In this document: positions 22,044 to 32,379 of the stretch, piece after piece | How the letters are laid out: each line of letters starts with the position of its first letter | How positions within the stretch are numbered: position 1 is the stretch's first letter | From: Trichosporon coremiiforme | Taxonomy: Eukaryota > Basidiomycota > Tremellomycetes > Trichosporonales > Trichosporonaceae | Length of the DNA: 64,000 nucleotides | Assembly (NCBI GenBank): GCA_039545355.1 | Contig: BCJJ01000005.1 | Span: forward strand, 1,425,008 to 1,489,007 | Direction: 5' to 3' | The notes under the pieces: generated by a model | What the model was told of the DNA's origin: nothing | What the model saw: the letters and a program-made list of their open reading frames with translations, nothing else | Databases searched by the model: none | Translations under genes and position numbers: made by a program

Positions 22044-22566
22044 CTAGGCGGCTCCCTCCTCGTCTCCGTCCTCGGGGTCTGGGACGGTGTACACTGGCCG
22101 GTCGAAGCTGCCGGAGTCGCTGCGGAGACTGATGTTAGCTACGCTCGCAAACTCCCCAGCTGGAATACGAAAGTCTACGTGGGTGTAGAGCCGCGTAGCC
22201 CCCCATGCTGCACTTACGACACGAATATCGTCTTGAAGCGCGGCCACCCCATGCCGGCGACGGAGAGGTTGGTCTCGAGCTTGTCGATGTCTCCGGGTCC
22301 ATCTGGCGTCTCCTCCCAGAGCTCAATGTCGTCCTCGCTCGTCGGCTGCGGGACAGGGAGCGAGTCGGCCAAAGGCTTCAGCGCCGGGATCAGCTGCGCC
22401 TTGAGCTGCTCCAGTGTTCTGCCATCAGCTAACATCAAGCGGTTGGGAGCTTACGTCCGCTCCGGCACCGTCAGGAGCACGGTGCATTTCCACAGATGGA
22501 ACGTGACGTGGTGAAGCGAGCTTGCCTGGACAGTTAACTGGGGCTCACTGTGCGACAGCTTACCAT
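22044..22566 (-). CDS. small conserved hypothetical protein, four exons
   Basis: Not recognised. The reconstruction uses the ATG at 22564-22566 directly followed by GTAAGC, then exon ASSLHHVTFHLWKCTVLLTV, an intron with GTAAGCTCCC, the main exon LEQLKAQLIPALKPLADSLP ... GMGWPRFKTIFV, and after a longer intron the last exon SLRSDSGSFDRPVYTVPDPE, stop at 22044-22046. About 118 residues, acidic C-terminus. All junctions keep phase and use the CTAAC/CTGA-type branch sites of this genome, which is the main support. A short upstream frame (MADATSTFKTHLEP) lies in the leader near 22.66 kb. The main exon resembles a folded single-domain protein, but no family can be named. Confidence 0.6.
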
Positions 22567-23053
22567 TGTTGTTGGTAGTGGGTTATAGAGCGAAAGGAGG
22601 AAGATTACTGTGGTTTGGTTCCAGATGAGTTTTGAAGGTGGAGGTCGCGTCGGCCATGTTGCGTCACCTGGCGGCGATACGCGTCGCAGTACTGTCATTC
22701 CAGTGCAGCCGCGACTTACCAACGTAGATAATGCGCTCACTCGCAGCTAAGGTGGCTGGATAGTGCAGAGACTTCTTCAAGCGGAGGAGCATGTTTTCTG
22801 AGCGGCTCGGAGAACATATGCAGCTATTCCGACTGCAACATCACGAGCAGAATGTCAACAAACAAATACATGGTGTACAAAAGGATCTAGTTTGTCTAAT
22901 GTCGTCGTCGCTGTCCAGCCTCTTAGTTAGAAAGCGGCCTGCCAGCTAACCTCATCAAGTAATCTGCGTTCCAGCCCGTCCCCGCTCTGCCGCTATTCGG
23001 GCGCCGCTGGCCGTCAGCTGAAAGTTCGCCAGAGCACAGCTGCACTTACAGGT
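22567..23053. other. intergenic stretch, no supported gene
   Basis: About 490 bases between two co-directional minus-strand genes, with the leader of the gene at 22.0-22.6 kb and the 3' end of the CDC26-like gene. Nothing else seen. Confidence 0.45.
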
Positions 23054-23278
23054 TTACAGGCCGATACGCTCCTGGACGGTGCGGTTGTCGCGAGGCGGCT
23101 GTGTCATGACCTGCCGCGGCGCACGCTCCGTGACGGACTCGTTGCCGTTGTCCCCGCGCTCGGTACGCTGGCTCTGCGTCTCCTGCTGCTGCGGCTGGCG
23201 GCGGCGCTCGAGTTCGACCTGGAGCGCCTTGACGTCCGAGGGGCGGAGAGGGATGGCGGTGGGGTTGGAGCGGATCAT
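23054..23278 (-). CDS. CDC26: CDC26-like subunit of the anaphase-promoting complex
   Basis: A 74-residue protein, the usual size of this subunit. CDC26 is a small chaperone-like APC/C subunit whose N-terminal helix inserts into the TPR groove of CDC16/Cut9. The N-terminus MIRSNPTAIPLRPSDVKALQ has the family pattern: Met plus hydrophobic residue, then PT-I-L--DV. The C-terminus reads RDNRTVQERIGL, like the DRIG/ERIG ending of animal and fungal CDC26. The middle is Gln/Arg-rich and disordered. A single exon is sufficient. It is divergent to the PRA1 gene, with 262 bases between start codons. The call is by motif; the short length makes it easy to miss. Confidence 0.65.
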   Translation of the reverse strand: MIRSNPTAIPLRPSDVKALQVELERRRQPQQQETQSQRTERGDNGNESVTERAPRQVMTQPPRDNRTVQERIGL

Positions 23279-23540
23279 GTTGTCTGTTTTTTTCTTCTCC
23301 TTGTCTCTGAACCGCTTCGCGAGTCGTGTACATGTAGTAATGAGGGGAAGATCTGCCCTCGAGGTCGTCAAAACAACCCTCGAGGACGAGAGGGGAGTGT
23401 GAGGGCACTGGAACGGTGCCTGGAATATACCTCCGCGCTGGTCGTCGGAGCCCTCCTAGCTCGAACCTGAACGCTTCGCCTGCGTCATTTCGCGCGCTGC
23501 TGATCTGGCCGCCCTTGTCACCGCACACCCCCTCAACAAC

Positions 23541-24343
23541 ATGGAACAGCTCAACCGCGTCACCGACTCGCTCCGCAACTTCAAAGAGACACGGCTGTCG
23601 GGCCTGGGGCCGCTGCCCGAGTTCGTGCGTACACTTCTTCCCTGTGACCCCCCACCAAGGGGTCGCATTCCCATGTCGTGACAATCTGAACTTTCTGAAC
23701 TTTGATACGTCTTAGTGTTGTCACGGAACGAAGAACGGAACAGCGCACGATGCATTCACGATGCGGCTGAGAAGGTCCCTTGGGAGCTAACAACAGTTCA
23801 ACCACAGGCAGCTCTCGCGCCCGACGTCTCTCGCCGAGGCGAGCTCGCGCGTTTCGTACAACATGCGGAATTTCAGCGGAAACTACCTCGTGATCGTGAT
23901 TATCCTCGCCATCTATGCTCTGTAAGGTACCGGTCCCGTGTCCAAGCTGACATGAAGCCTCACGAACCCGCTGCTCCTGATTGCCATCGGATTCCTGGCC
24001 GGTGGCTTCATGGCCATTAGCAAGTTCGGTAAGTGTCGAAAGCTCCGGGTTCTCCGTGCGGCGTCTTGCGAGCACCCCTCCCGGTCGACACGAGCGGATT
24101 ACCTATCGTGGTATTGAGTTGATAAGCTGACATGCAGCGCCCCTCGAGGTCGGCTCGCTCGTCATCCCGGAGAAGAACCTGTACATTGCGCTCGGCATCA
24201 TTGGCCTTCCTATGCTCTTCATCGCGAGCCCGCTGTCGGTCCTCTTCTGGCTCGTCGCGAGCAGCGCCATGCTCATCCTCTTCCACGCCATGCTCATGGA
24301 GCCCGGACTCGAGAGCGAGTACGGCGAGGTCGAGACCGTCTAG
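23541..24343 (+). CDS. YIP3: PRA1/Yip3 family prenylated-Rab acceptor membrane protein
   Basis: PRA1 proteins sit in Golgi/ER membranes and bind prenylated Rab GTPases. Four exons: MEQLNRVTDSLRNFKETRLS..., then after an intron LSRPTSLAEASSRVSYNMRN and FSGNYLVIVIILAIYAL, then LTNPLLLIAIGFLAGGFMAI, then APLEVGSLVIPEKNLYIALG with two further hydrophobic hairpin segments and the end ESEYGEVETV. The R-N-F-x-x-N-Y pattern before the first hydrophobic hairpin and the total of four membrane segments in two hairpins are typical. All three introns have GCTGAC or CTAAC branch sites. The C-terminal acidic residues resemble ER-export signals of the family. Confidence 0.88.
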
Positions 24344-24581
24344 TTCTCCCTTCCTGCTCTCCTCACACTCCGCCGGCACCACCATCGTGGCGCCGGCGGC
24401 CGGCGGCGTCGCAACGTCCCGATATAGATAGAATGCATTTGGTTACCATCTAATCCTAATCCTAAAATGTACAGAGTATGAACCGCTGCAACAGCATGTA
24501 TGTCTATGGGCTTGCGCCGGGGTAGGCGCCGAGGATGGCGAGAGACTTGTCCTGGGGCGCCTGCTCGACCGAGAAGCGCCA

Positions 24582-25643
24582 CTAGAGCTCCTCGTCGACG
24601 CGCGCCTCGGCCTTGTAGTACGCATTGTCTCCTGCCTCCTCGACGTGTTCCCAAGACCAGTTAGCCTCAGCCTTGGTCATGCGGCGCGTCTTGTTCACGC
24701 GGCCGGAACGGTGTTCCTGCGCCTTACGCTTGGACGAGCCACCCATGCCGAACCAGGATGAGTTGGACTTGGGTCGTGGCATCCACGTGTTGTCTGGCAT
24801 GAGGAGGATCTGGTAGCGATCGTTGCCGAGGAGCCACGACTCGAGCAGGTTCAGGTTCTTCAAGTTCGACTTGAAGAGGTTGTCGAGCAGGTCGCCGACG
24901 AAGGGCACGATGCCGACGAGCACGTCAATAATGACATTCAGCACCATGCGCATCAGGAGGTAGGTCGGCACACCGAACACCCAGCACAGGAAGACCTGGT
25001 ACAGCTGCAGCAGGCCGGAGACGAGGTCACCCCATATCGGGATCAGGGAGATGAGGTCGTCGAGACCGAACTTCAGGTTGAACGGAAGATTCAGGTCCGC
25101 AGCGACGGGAATCGCATCGAGATAGAACGCCACAGTACGGATGTGGTTGTACATTCTGTTGTCATATGTCAGCGACGATTCGAAGAAACAATCAACAGAA
25201 AGGCCATAGGAAGGATATGGGTCAGGTTTTTGACTTTATTCAACAAAGCAAGATCTCGTATATCGCTCAAAGGAGCCGATTGAGAGTGCGTTCAGTGTCT
25301 AATTAAAATTAAAAAGCATCATCCCCGAGTCGCCCCCATGTGAGGAAACGACTGGTTGACTCAAGATAGACTCTGAAAAGAGGTTACAGTGAGAAGGTAG
25401 TTTTTGTGAGGGGGTGAGGGCGAGTGGGAACGTGGGACGTGTAGAGCTGGGGGAAAAGGTCTGTGAGACTCACCTCTGGGCTTCTCTGTTGTTTTTCGGT
25501 GCGCGATGCACGACAGGCGGGAAGTACGTCGCGGTGAATGCGCCGAAGCGCGCGGCCTTGGCATCCTTCTGCTTGTAGCTCGCCCAGTTGGGGCGGTAGC
25601 TGGAGAGGAGCGGCCAGACGACTGACCAGACGGCCGATGCCAT
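24582..25643 (-). CDS. DUF4112 membrane protein
   Basis: Exon 1 (25643-25474) reads MASAVWSVVWPLLSSYRPNW ... KNNREAQ; exon 2 (25155-24582) begins MYNHIRTVAFYLDAIPVAAD. The junction codon AG|A keeps phase, with a 318-nt intron, long for this genome. Exon 2 shows the DUF4112 pattern: FNLKFGLDDLISLIPIWGDL, then a hydrophobic segment LYQVFLCWVFGVPTYLLMRM, VLNVIIDVLVGIVPFVGDLL and NLFKSNLKNLNLLESWLL. Two GD turns after IP..WGDL and VPFVGDL are the family hallmark. The C-terminal third is basic and hydrophilic. Bacterial and fungal relatives have no known function. Confidence 0.85.
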
Positions 25644-26413
25644 GGTGGTGAAAAGAGTGTGTCGGGGTTGGAAAGTTGCGTGGAAGGAAGCGAAACGAGC
25701 GGCGAGATGGAGCGATGGGATGGACGATGGAGAGATGTCGATGTCGACGCAGAGATACGATGGAGTGATCGATGTTCCAGCGGATGTCTCTTTAAGCTCG
25801 CTGTCCCTTCCATGACGTAGTGGCGACTTCCGACCCGCCCAGCGGACATGTCAGGACGCGTTATCCCGACATCCAACGCTTATGTCACCGCCTAGGGCTC
25901 AGGGTTCTGGACAACTTTCCGAGCGGGCTGTACAGAACAGATGTGTATGTCTGGGTTCGGCCCATGGAACAGAAGCTGGTCATGGCCTGTGGGCGCACAG
26001 ATGAACCAGATATTCTGCCATTTTTCGGGTGGGATCTGTCGCCATCGCCGTGCGCCGGGTCTAGCGTTCTAGCGTTCTAGCGCCCGTAGCGAGCCGTGGT
26101 GGCAACGACGTGTCGAGTTTGAGAGACCATAAAGGCGCAGCGCTTTCAGCGCGGTTTGTGGGTCATTGTCGCTGTTGCTTGTGATGCAGACGCAACGTCT
26201 GTCGTTCCAGTTGTACCTGCAGGCAGGCTGGGGCGTGTGCATAAAAGGGGCGGGACAAATTTGGTCCACGGGTGCAGAAGAGGGTAACGCCGTATTCCCG
26301 GGTGCGAGTCGCGGAGCAGAGCATTACATAAGCAGGTGTATCGATAAGATAAACACGCGGCCGCAGATGTGGTGTCGCTACTCGTCTGGTGCTGGCCGTG
26401 AGCCAGTGCGCTG
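25644..26413. other. intergenic stretch, no supported gene
   Basis: The promoter side of the DUF4112 gene (purine-rich on the plus strand near 25.65-25.76 kb) and the 3' side of the hypothetical gene at 26.4-27.0 kb. No convincing coding signal. Confidence 0.45.
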
Positions 26414-27013
26414 CTACGCCTGGTCGCGGGCACTCTGGGGTGACGAAACCAGCCATTCGTCCATAACGTCTCGCTCTAAGTTTCGCTCCTCTTGACTGGG
26501 CGCAGACTCCAGATTGACCATCACCCTGTCTGCCTTGGGGCATGTGCGATATCCCAACCAGAGTAGACGCGGCATCGACTCCGTATACAGCTGCCACGCG
26601 ATCATGGCATCTATGCTGTTCCTCCTATCAATTCCTTGCACCAGAATCGATGAGTAGCGGGCCACATCTAAGCGGAAATGATACTCCATCTCCAACCAGT
26701 CCATCACCATCTGACTGTCAGGCATCAGCGCCGCCAGCGCACCCATCCGTTCTTCCTGCAGGACGTAATACCCATGTACGAACATGCGGCAGCCTTGCGC
26801 CATTTCCATCTGCTTGTCCATCTGCTCGAGAAGAGCATCCTGAAGGGTGGGAGGAATAGAGGGGTCGAAAGGAATAGGAGGTGGTTCGGGTATTGAAGTG
26901 TGATGGCGTAGATGGAGGAGCAGTGTGTCGAGCGTCGCTGGAAGAGGTGGGAGGAAGGCGAGACAGGGCGGAAGTTGCACTGGTGGAATGATGAGGATGT
27001 CTGGCGTTCCCAT
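26414..27013 (-). CDS. hypothetical protein, 199 residues
   Basis: Not recognised. A single open frame from ATG 27013. The first 60 residues are rich in Pro, Leu and His; the central part is helical (LLEQMDKQMEMAQGCRMFVH, RMGALAALMPDSQMVMDWLE), followed by YHFRLDVARYSSILVQGIDR, and the acidic C-terminus includes ERDVMDEWLVSSP. No signal peptide or membrane segment. The composition is that of a real protein rather than a random frame, and the opposite-strand frames are poorer. It could be lineage-specific. Confidence 0.5.
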   Translation of the reverse strand: MGTPDILIIPPVQLPPCLAFLPPLPATLDTLLLHLRHHTSIPEPPPIPFDPSIPPTLQDALLEQMDKQMEMAQGCRMFVHGYYVLQEERMGALAALMPDSQMVMDWLEMEYHFRLDVARYSSILVQGIDRRNSIDAMIAWQLYTESMPRLLWLGYRTCPKADRVMVNLESAPSQEERNLERDVMDEWLVSSPQSARDQA

Positions 27014-27577
27014 GATTGTGGAAGTAGTTGAGTGCTGGGGGTTACTGCGTGATGGTGGTTGCTTGCATTAAATATCCTGAGCATTGTGTGTTTAGTCGTG
27101 CAGCGAGCTTAACGAGTGCGGTGGGGCACAATCTGGCTGTCTTAGATACCGTAGCGCACACGTACGTTCATCAACGGACGCATGATGTTAGTCGATGGAC
27201 AATGCTGCAGCACTATAGCCGCACACCTATCTTTTTTCGCACCAACACACTCATTAGTTTCACTTTAACCTCGAACAGTGAGGAGAAAACGGCCCCCATA
27301 CCTATCAGCCTTACAGTAGATCACGTTGCCCGCTCGCACTCTCTTGTCTGTGTTCTATTCGTTCTCATCTTGATTAGTGTGAAATCATGTAGTCCCTCTA
27401 TAGTCGGCGGTCAAAGGGGTGCAGCGGGTGCGAGTGCCCGCAGCGGGCCACAGGTCATTCGTCACTCCTTCACCAAGGCAGTGATCCCTTCCTTCCTTCC
27501 TTCATAGAGTTACACTTCGTTCATCATCACTACAGTTTGTTCAGACTCTTACGATACAAGATTCGTTCATCGAGTAA
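27014..27577. other. intergenic stretch, no supported gene
   Basis: A/T-richer than its surroundings, with a short TTCC run near 27.48-27.51 kb. No gene or RNA structure recognised. Confidence 0.45.
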
Positions 27578-29823
27578 TCACCTCAGACACGCCTGATCAA
27601 GATGTGAGAAGTCCCTGATCGGCTTCCACCCTCCATCCACCACATACCTCTGCACATTGCTCATCACTCTCAACCCCTCCGCCTCGAGCTTCGCGACACT
27701 CTCGGGGTCATCGGGCTTGCAATCCGGCTCCGAATAACACTGGTCGCTTCTCAAGGCGCAGAGCAAATCGTGTATTTCGCACTATCCGGCGAACCAGTCA
27801 CGTAGACGCAAGCAGGCCATCTCGTGGCAAGCCGAGGGGTGTCGGGATTGTTGCGGGAGGGCCTCCGATCGTCGTCGCCGGCCAGGAGCTTAATGTCCCA
27901 GTACTTAGATCGAGGCGAGCCTGAGACGTACACGCACTCGCCGTAGCCGAGATGTTGGGATATGGGGGGTCGGAGCGCCCGACGATCCGTATACCGGGGC
28001 ACCTGCCCTGGCCTGCCCTGGCGCTGCATCTGGGGCCGCGGAGTGAACCACTCTTCCAAAGAGACAGACGCGGCGCGGAGCTGGGCGCTTACGCTGTCCT
28101 CGCCCTCGCCAGGGTCCGCTGGCACGGAGGGGCTGCCGAGTGCTCCGGGGTCCCGGGTCCCGGGGACGTGGAACCCCCGCTGGACGAGAGGAGGTCGCGG
28201 CTCAATCGGGGGCACAGTGGGGATGCGCTCTGGCCGGAACGGTGACGGCGTTCGAGCGGGTTGAGCAGGCAGCAGCAACCTTGACGCCGCCGACGGCTAA
28301 GCCGCCTCCTCTCGAGCCCTCATGAGCCTCCGTCGAGCCTTTCGCGCCATCTTCAGAACTTCCTTCCTCAGTGACGGAGGCAACGCCTTGGGCGTCGCTA
28401 CATCTATGTCGGGTGGCCATCTTCGGGCCGAGTCGAGAACCATCCTCTGAATTCCCGCAGGTATCGCCTCGAGCTGCGCCGCGCTTATACTAGGTGGTAG
28501 GGCCTCCTTGCTCATTGCGGCGAGCCGCCTCGTCTCGCACCAAGAGTCTCGGCCAACTCTCTAGTCTCCGGGTCCATCGCTGCAAGCGTCGCAGGATCGA
28601 TTGGGTCGGGCCTCGGTGCCCGATCCGCCTCCTGCGCTGCCGCCCCGCGTAGATGGATGGACAGTCCAGGAGGTGTTCGGCGGGTTGACAACGGGCCGCG
28701 GAGGGACGGCGGGCTCCTCTCGCAACACAGCCTCGATCAAATCTCTAGCCTCCAGTCCATCGCCGTAAAATCTTCCTCATATGCCGTGGCATTGACCTGC
28801 GCGCCCTGGTTCTGACCGCGGCTGTTTCGGGGCACATAGTTATGGCTATCCTGGCTGCGCCGAGGCACATGCCCATCTGTGGATCGGCCCGCCTCGCCCC
28901 CGCCGTCGGCGATCGCCCGGGCGGCCCACCGGCTGGCGGCCGTTGTCCCGCTCCAGAGCTCGGAATCGCTCCCTCGCTCCCTCGTCCATAGCTTTGAGGG
29001 TTTGCGCGATAGAAAACGAGCGCGGCTATCCCGTCCTGATTCCCCGCTTCTATTGTCGGGGGCGGCGGGTGCGGCTGGTGCCTCGCTTGAGCGCGAGCCT
29101 TTCCCTTTTCCCTTCGCCTTCGCAGTAGCGCCGATCGTAGATTGGGAAGCCGCCCAGGCGCTGTGTGTGTCCCATTGAACCTGGCTGCTTTTGACTGCCT
29201 TGCTGCTGAGAAGGCAGCGGAGCATCCAAGCACCCATGGAGAGGTAGCACGGGGGCCGGGTGATGGAACTCTGCTCGAAGGTCGTCTTGTTCAGGCTGTA
29301 CCTCACCCGTTGCAGATAGGCGAGATGATCGACCTGCATTTGCCGGTCTAGGATGGGATGCGACGTAAAGCTCTGAAGGTTGACTATCGTGGATGTGCCC
29401 GCAAAGTTTGCCAGCAGGTGCCCGGGCGCATTAATGATGCCGTTGTTACAGCCACTGTCCCACATCTCGCCCGGCTCGGCAGGACGCGGAGCACGGACAC
29501 AATGCCGCCGTTGGCCATGTCGGTCGGCTGGGACGAGGTCGTGTGTTTCCGCCACTGTTCGCCTGTCGATCCTGGGTCTAAGACCAGGACGAGCCGCGAC
29601 ATTCTGTCCAGCACGCGGGGGATCCAGATCTCCAGCGGGAGGTCGTCGAACACAAGCGACATGCCGCGGAGCACGACGGCGGTCGGCGCAACCCAACACT
29701 GGGCGGGACAGAGCTACCCCTCACCTGGCAAGGATGATCGACGCCTGCGCCAGGGTGCGTAGACGGGGCTCCAGATTCGCCACCGGCAGTCAGAAGCCTG
29801 CGCACATGACGCATACCATCCTC
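27578..29823 (-). pseudogene. interrupted hypothetical locus, coding pieces in several frames
   Basis: No family recognised. Read 5' to 3' on the minus strand: a possible start region near 29.4-29.7 kb (MSLVFDDLPLEIWIPRVLDR, faintly F-box-like); a long open frame to 28737 with INAPGHLLANFAGTSTIVNL, a Lys/Gly linker (AKAKGKGKG) and YEEDFTAMDWRLEI; then DPIDPATLAAMDPETRELAE in one frame and LPPSISAAQLEAIPAGIQRM in another; a TAG at about 28297 inside an otherwise continuous frame that resumes as SRLLLPAQPARTPSPFRPER; a repeated CVYVSGSP/CVYVTGSP pair near 27.8-27.9 kb; and finally a frame change to EIHDLLCALRSDQCYSEPDC ending at 27578. Intron signals of the local type are absent at these breaks. 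A decayed gene is the simplest reading; two adjacent genes cannot be excluded. Confidence 0.4.
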
Positions 29824-30378
29824 GACTGAGACTGACGCTGTCGCACGCTGGCCGTACGCGGGTCACTGTCTCCGCTGAATTGAGACGCCATAGCCATAGG
29901 CATGAGCTAATGGGCTGGGAACTAGTGTGCCCGCACCACTACCCCGCTGTACAACGAGCTCATCGCATGGCTGCACCCACTTTACCATTCCTTCGTCAAG
30001 CGACCATCCCCCGCCATGGCGTGCAATTAGCTCGCCATTGTCACCCGAACTTCTGCTCTCTTCGGCACTATCCACCAGGTTTCCAACCACGCCCACTCCC
30101 GCACAACGCTAGAGAACATCTCCACTCCCGCACAACGCTAGAGAGCACTTCCACTCCCGCATTATAAACACGGCGAGAGGGCACTCGGCATCTCCCATCC
30201 GTCCTCCTCTCTCATTGCATCGCCCACCCGGCTTACCTCCTTTGAGGAGCCAGCAGCGAGCTCATATTTAAGCCATCTGCGCTTGATCACATCCTATCAC
30301 GCAACCTCATCTTCTCGACATCTATCCCATCTAGATCGCATTTCATCGCATTTACCACTGCATTGCAAAATAGGCACC
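29824..30378. promoter_or_regulatory. upstream region of the WxxL-motif gene
   Basis: It contains a 29-nt tandem repeat (30093-30161), a TATA box (TATAAA, 30163-30168) about 210 bases before the start codon, and a C/T-rich leader. No gene is supported inside it. Confidence 0.5.
30093..30161. repeat. 29-nt tandem repeat, 2.4 copies
   Basis: Copies begin at 30093, 30122 and 30151, each starting CCACTCCCGCACAACGCTAG; the third is cut after ten bases. Period is exactly 29. It ends directly at the TATA-like element, so it may hold transcription-factor sites. Confidence 0.85.
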
Positions 30379-31413
30379 ATGCCCTACCCCATCCCTCTCA
30401 TAATCGGCACGACCATTGCCGCCGTCGGCACTGCCTACTGTTTCAAGAAGGTGAGCCGGGTGCTCTCCATCGCTGACTCCTTTTAGTTTGTGTACGATCC
30501 CCACCTCGCCCCGTTCATTGAGGCTTTCATCGCCCAGCATCGCGCCCAGGGAGCTCAAGGCTATAGCCCGATCTCTTCAACGCCCGTCGCCTCTCAGGCG
30601 AACTCTGGCCGGAGCAGTGCGCTCGACACTGGGGCCGAGAAGCTGCGTCGCCGTCACCTCGCCGAGATGTACGAGCTCGACGAGACCCGCATTCTGCAGG
30701 ACGAGCGCGACGCCCCGCCGCCGCCGTACACTGTCCGACGCCGCCATATGAGCCGGAAGCCGATTCCCACTCCGCCGACTGCGCAGTGTGAGACGACGGC
30801 GACTCCGGCTGAGAAGATCGCTCCGCAGTCAGAGACGGAGATGGCCGACGTTCTCATCAACCTCGGCCTTGCGCAGCCTGCTCAGCCGAAGTCTGCGCCT
30901 GCGTCTGTTGCTGAGAAGGCCGCAGAGCCCGCAGATGTCCCTACCGAAAACAGTCGCGATCAGGAGAAGGTTCCTGAGGTCGAGCGCTCTCCGACCCCCG
31001 TGCGCTCCGGCGTCGCAAGCGAGCTCTTCATGCCGATGCCGCAGGCTGCGCGCCCCACCATCCCGCAGATTCTGCGAGACGAAGCACTCCTGTCGCCGAG
31101 CACTGTGAGCTCGGTCCTCTCCTCGCCACAGCTGCTGTGCAGAAGCGAGATCGGCGACGACGACGACGTCGTCTCCCTCTCGGGCGTCTCGAACAACACT
31201 GCGTCCTACGTCGACGCAGAGACGTACACGCCGCGTACTCTGTCGCCTATGTCGCCGAGCGACTTTAGTGTCGTCTCCTCGCGCGCAATCAGTCCGTTCA
31301 TCTCGGACGCCGAGCATGCCCTGGGCATGGCGCAGGTCCTGCCCCAGAGCGGCTGGGATTCCGAGTCCCTCCGCTCCGACAGCGAGTGGGAGGTGCTGTC
31401 CAATCGCCGCTAG
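30379..31413 (+). CDS. membrane-anchored protein with C-terminal WxxL and PPxY motifs
   Basis: No named family. Exon 1 encodes MPYPIPLIIGTTIAAVGTAY, a short N-terminal membrane segment followed by CFKK; a 36-nt intron (GTGAGC...GCTGACTCCTTTTAG) joins it to FVYDPHLAPFIEAFIAQHRA. The whole protein has 332 residues. The rest is hydrophilic: a helical block LRRRHLAEMYELDETRILQD, then APPPPYTVRRR (PPxY), a long Pro/Glu/Ser-rich linker, and the end LRSDSEWEVLSNRR. SEWEVL fits the Atg8-interacting motif (aromatic, two residues, aliphatic, acidic lead). The topology, N-terminal anchor with cytosolic disordered tail, resembles selective-autophagy receptors; this is inference. The 3' end converges on the methyltransferase gene with 70 bases between stops. 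Confidence 0.75.
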
Positions 31414-31483
31414 AACGTTGTATTTCGTTGTACTGTTGTGCAACATACACAGCTTTACTGTACTGTATTACACGATGCTATCT

Positions 31484-32379
31484 CTACGCCGACTCCGGCT
31501 CCCACTCAAGCAGGTACTGGAAGTAGTCGAAGCCCTCGGGCGGGCCGATCGTCTTCGTCGAGAGCTTCCACCCCGGACGATCCTGGAGGTATCGTTTGCG
31601 GAAGTGGGGCTGGCCGAACGTGAAGCTGGCGTCAGTTGAGCGAAGCAAAACACAACTCACTAAACAAACTTGGACCCAGGCTCCTTCTTGAGCACCCGCA
31701 GACCTTCGTCGACCTCGCGCGTGCAGTTCTTGATATCCTTCTCGGGAGGGTTCTGCTGTCAGCTACGCACCAGGGCACTTAGCTCACCCATGGGTCGCCC
31801 TTGGTCGTGAGCATAGCGCTGTTCATTAGCATCCTGCTAGTCGTCGTTCGCTCACTCCATCGTTCCTGCCTGTCAGCTTAACCTCGATCGTTCAGCTTAC
31901 CCTTATCAACGACCAGGTCGAACTCCCCATCCCCAAAAGTGAGGTTCATGACGTCCATCTCGAGCCAGGTCATCTTTGGCCTGGCCTCGCCGTGCCGCTG
32001 CGTCATCTGCTCAATGCACGCAGTCGAGTAGTCAACGTTGACAATGTTCGTCCACCCCGCGTCATACATGACCTCGGAGAGCTGGCTGTTTCCGCACCCG
32101 AGCATCAGAATGCGCGCGTCCTTGCCGACCTTGATGTCGGCCGTCAGCTCCTCGAAAATCGGGAGGAGGTAGTCCGGCTTCAGGAACCAGTCGAAGTTGT
32201 GCTCGGGGCCCTCGCTGCTGTCAGCTGTCGGTCGTAGTGTCAGCTAAGTTGTGCTGGACGTACGCCGTGTACCGCTGCTCCCTGTTGTCAGCTGTCGCTA
32301 CCGTCGAAGAAGCTCACCAGTACTCCCTCGTGCCGTATCCCTCGTTCGTGGCCGGCAAGTTCTCCTCAGCTTTGCGCAT
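31484..32379 (-). CDS. class I SAM methyltransferase, EEF1AKMT4 type
   Basis: Members of this family methylate lysine on translation factor eEF1A. Start ATG 32379 gives MRKAEENLPATNEGYGTREY and, across an intron, WEQRYTA; then EGPEHNFDWFLKPDYLLPIF. Motif I is LMLGCGNSQLS, followed by NIVNVDYS with the acidic ribose-binding residue, MTWLEMDVMNL, and the post-motif FDLVVDKGTMDAMLTTKGDP, assembled over three short exons. The C-terminus reads DYFQYLLEWEPESA. At least five introns, two of them framing an exon of only a few codons (about 31853-31860). About 240 residues. The exact substrate is inferred from the DYS and DKGTMDA signatures; a METTL13-related paralogue is the alternative. Confidence 0.88.

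Noticed and set aside
30093..30161. Regular repeats resembling a small CRISPR array
   Set aside because: Direct tandem repeat without spacers in a fungal promoter; CRISPR arrays do not occur in this setting.
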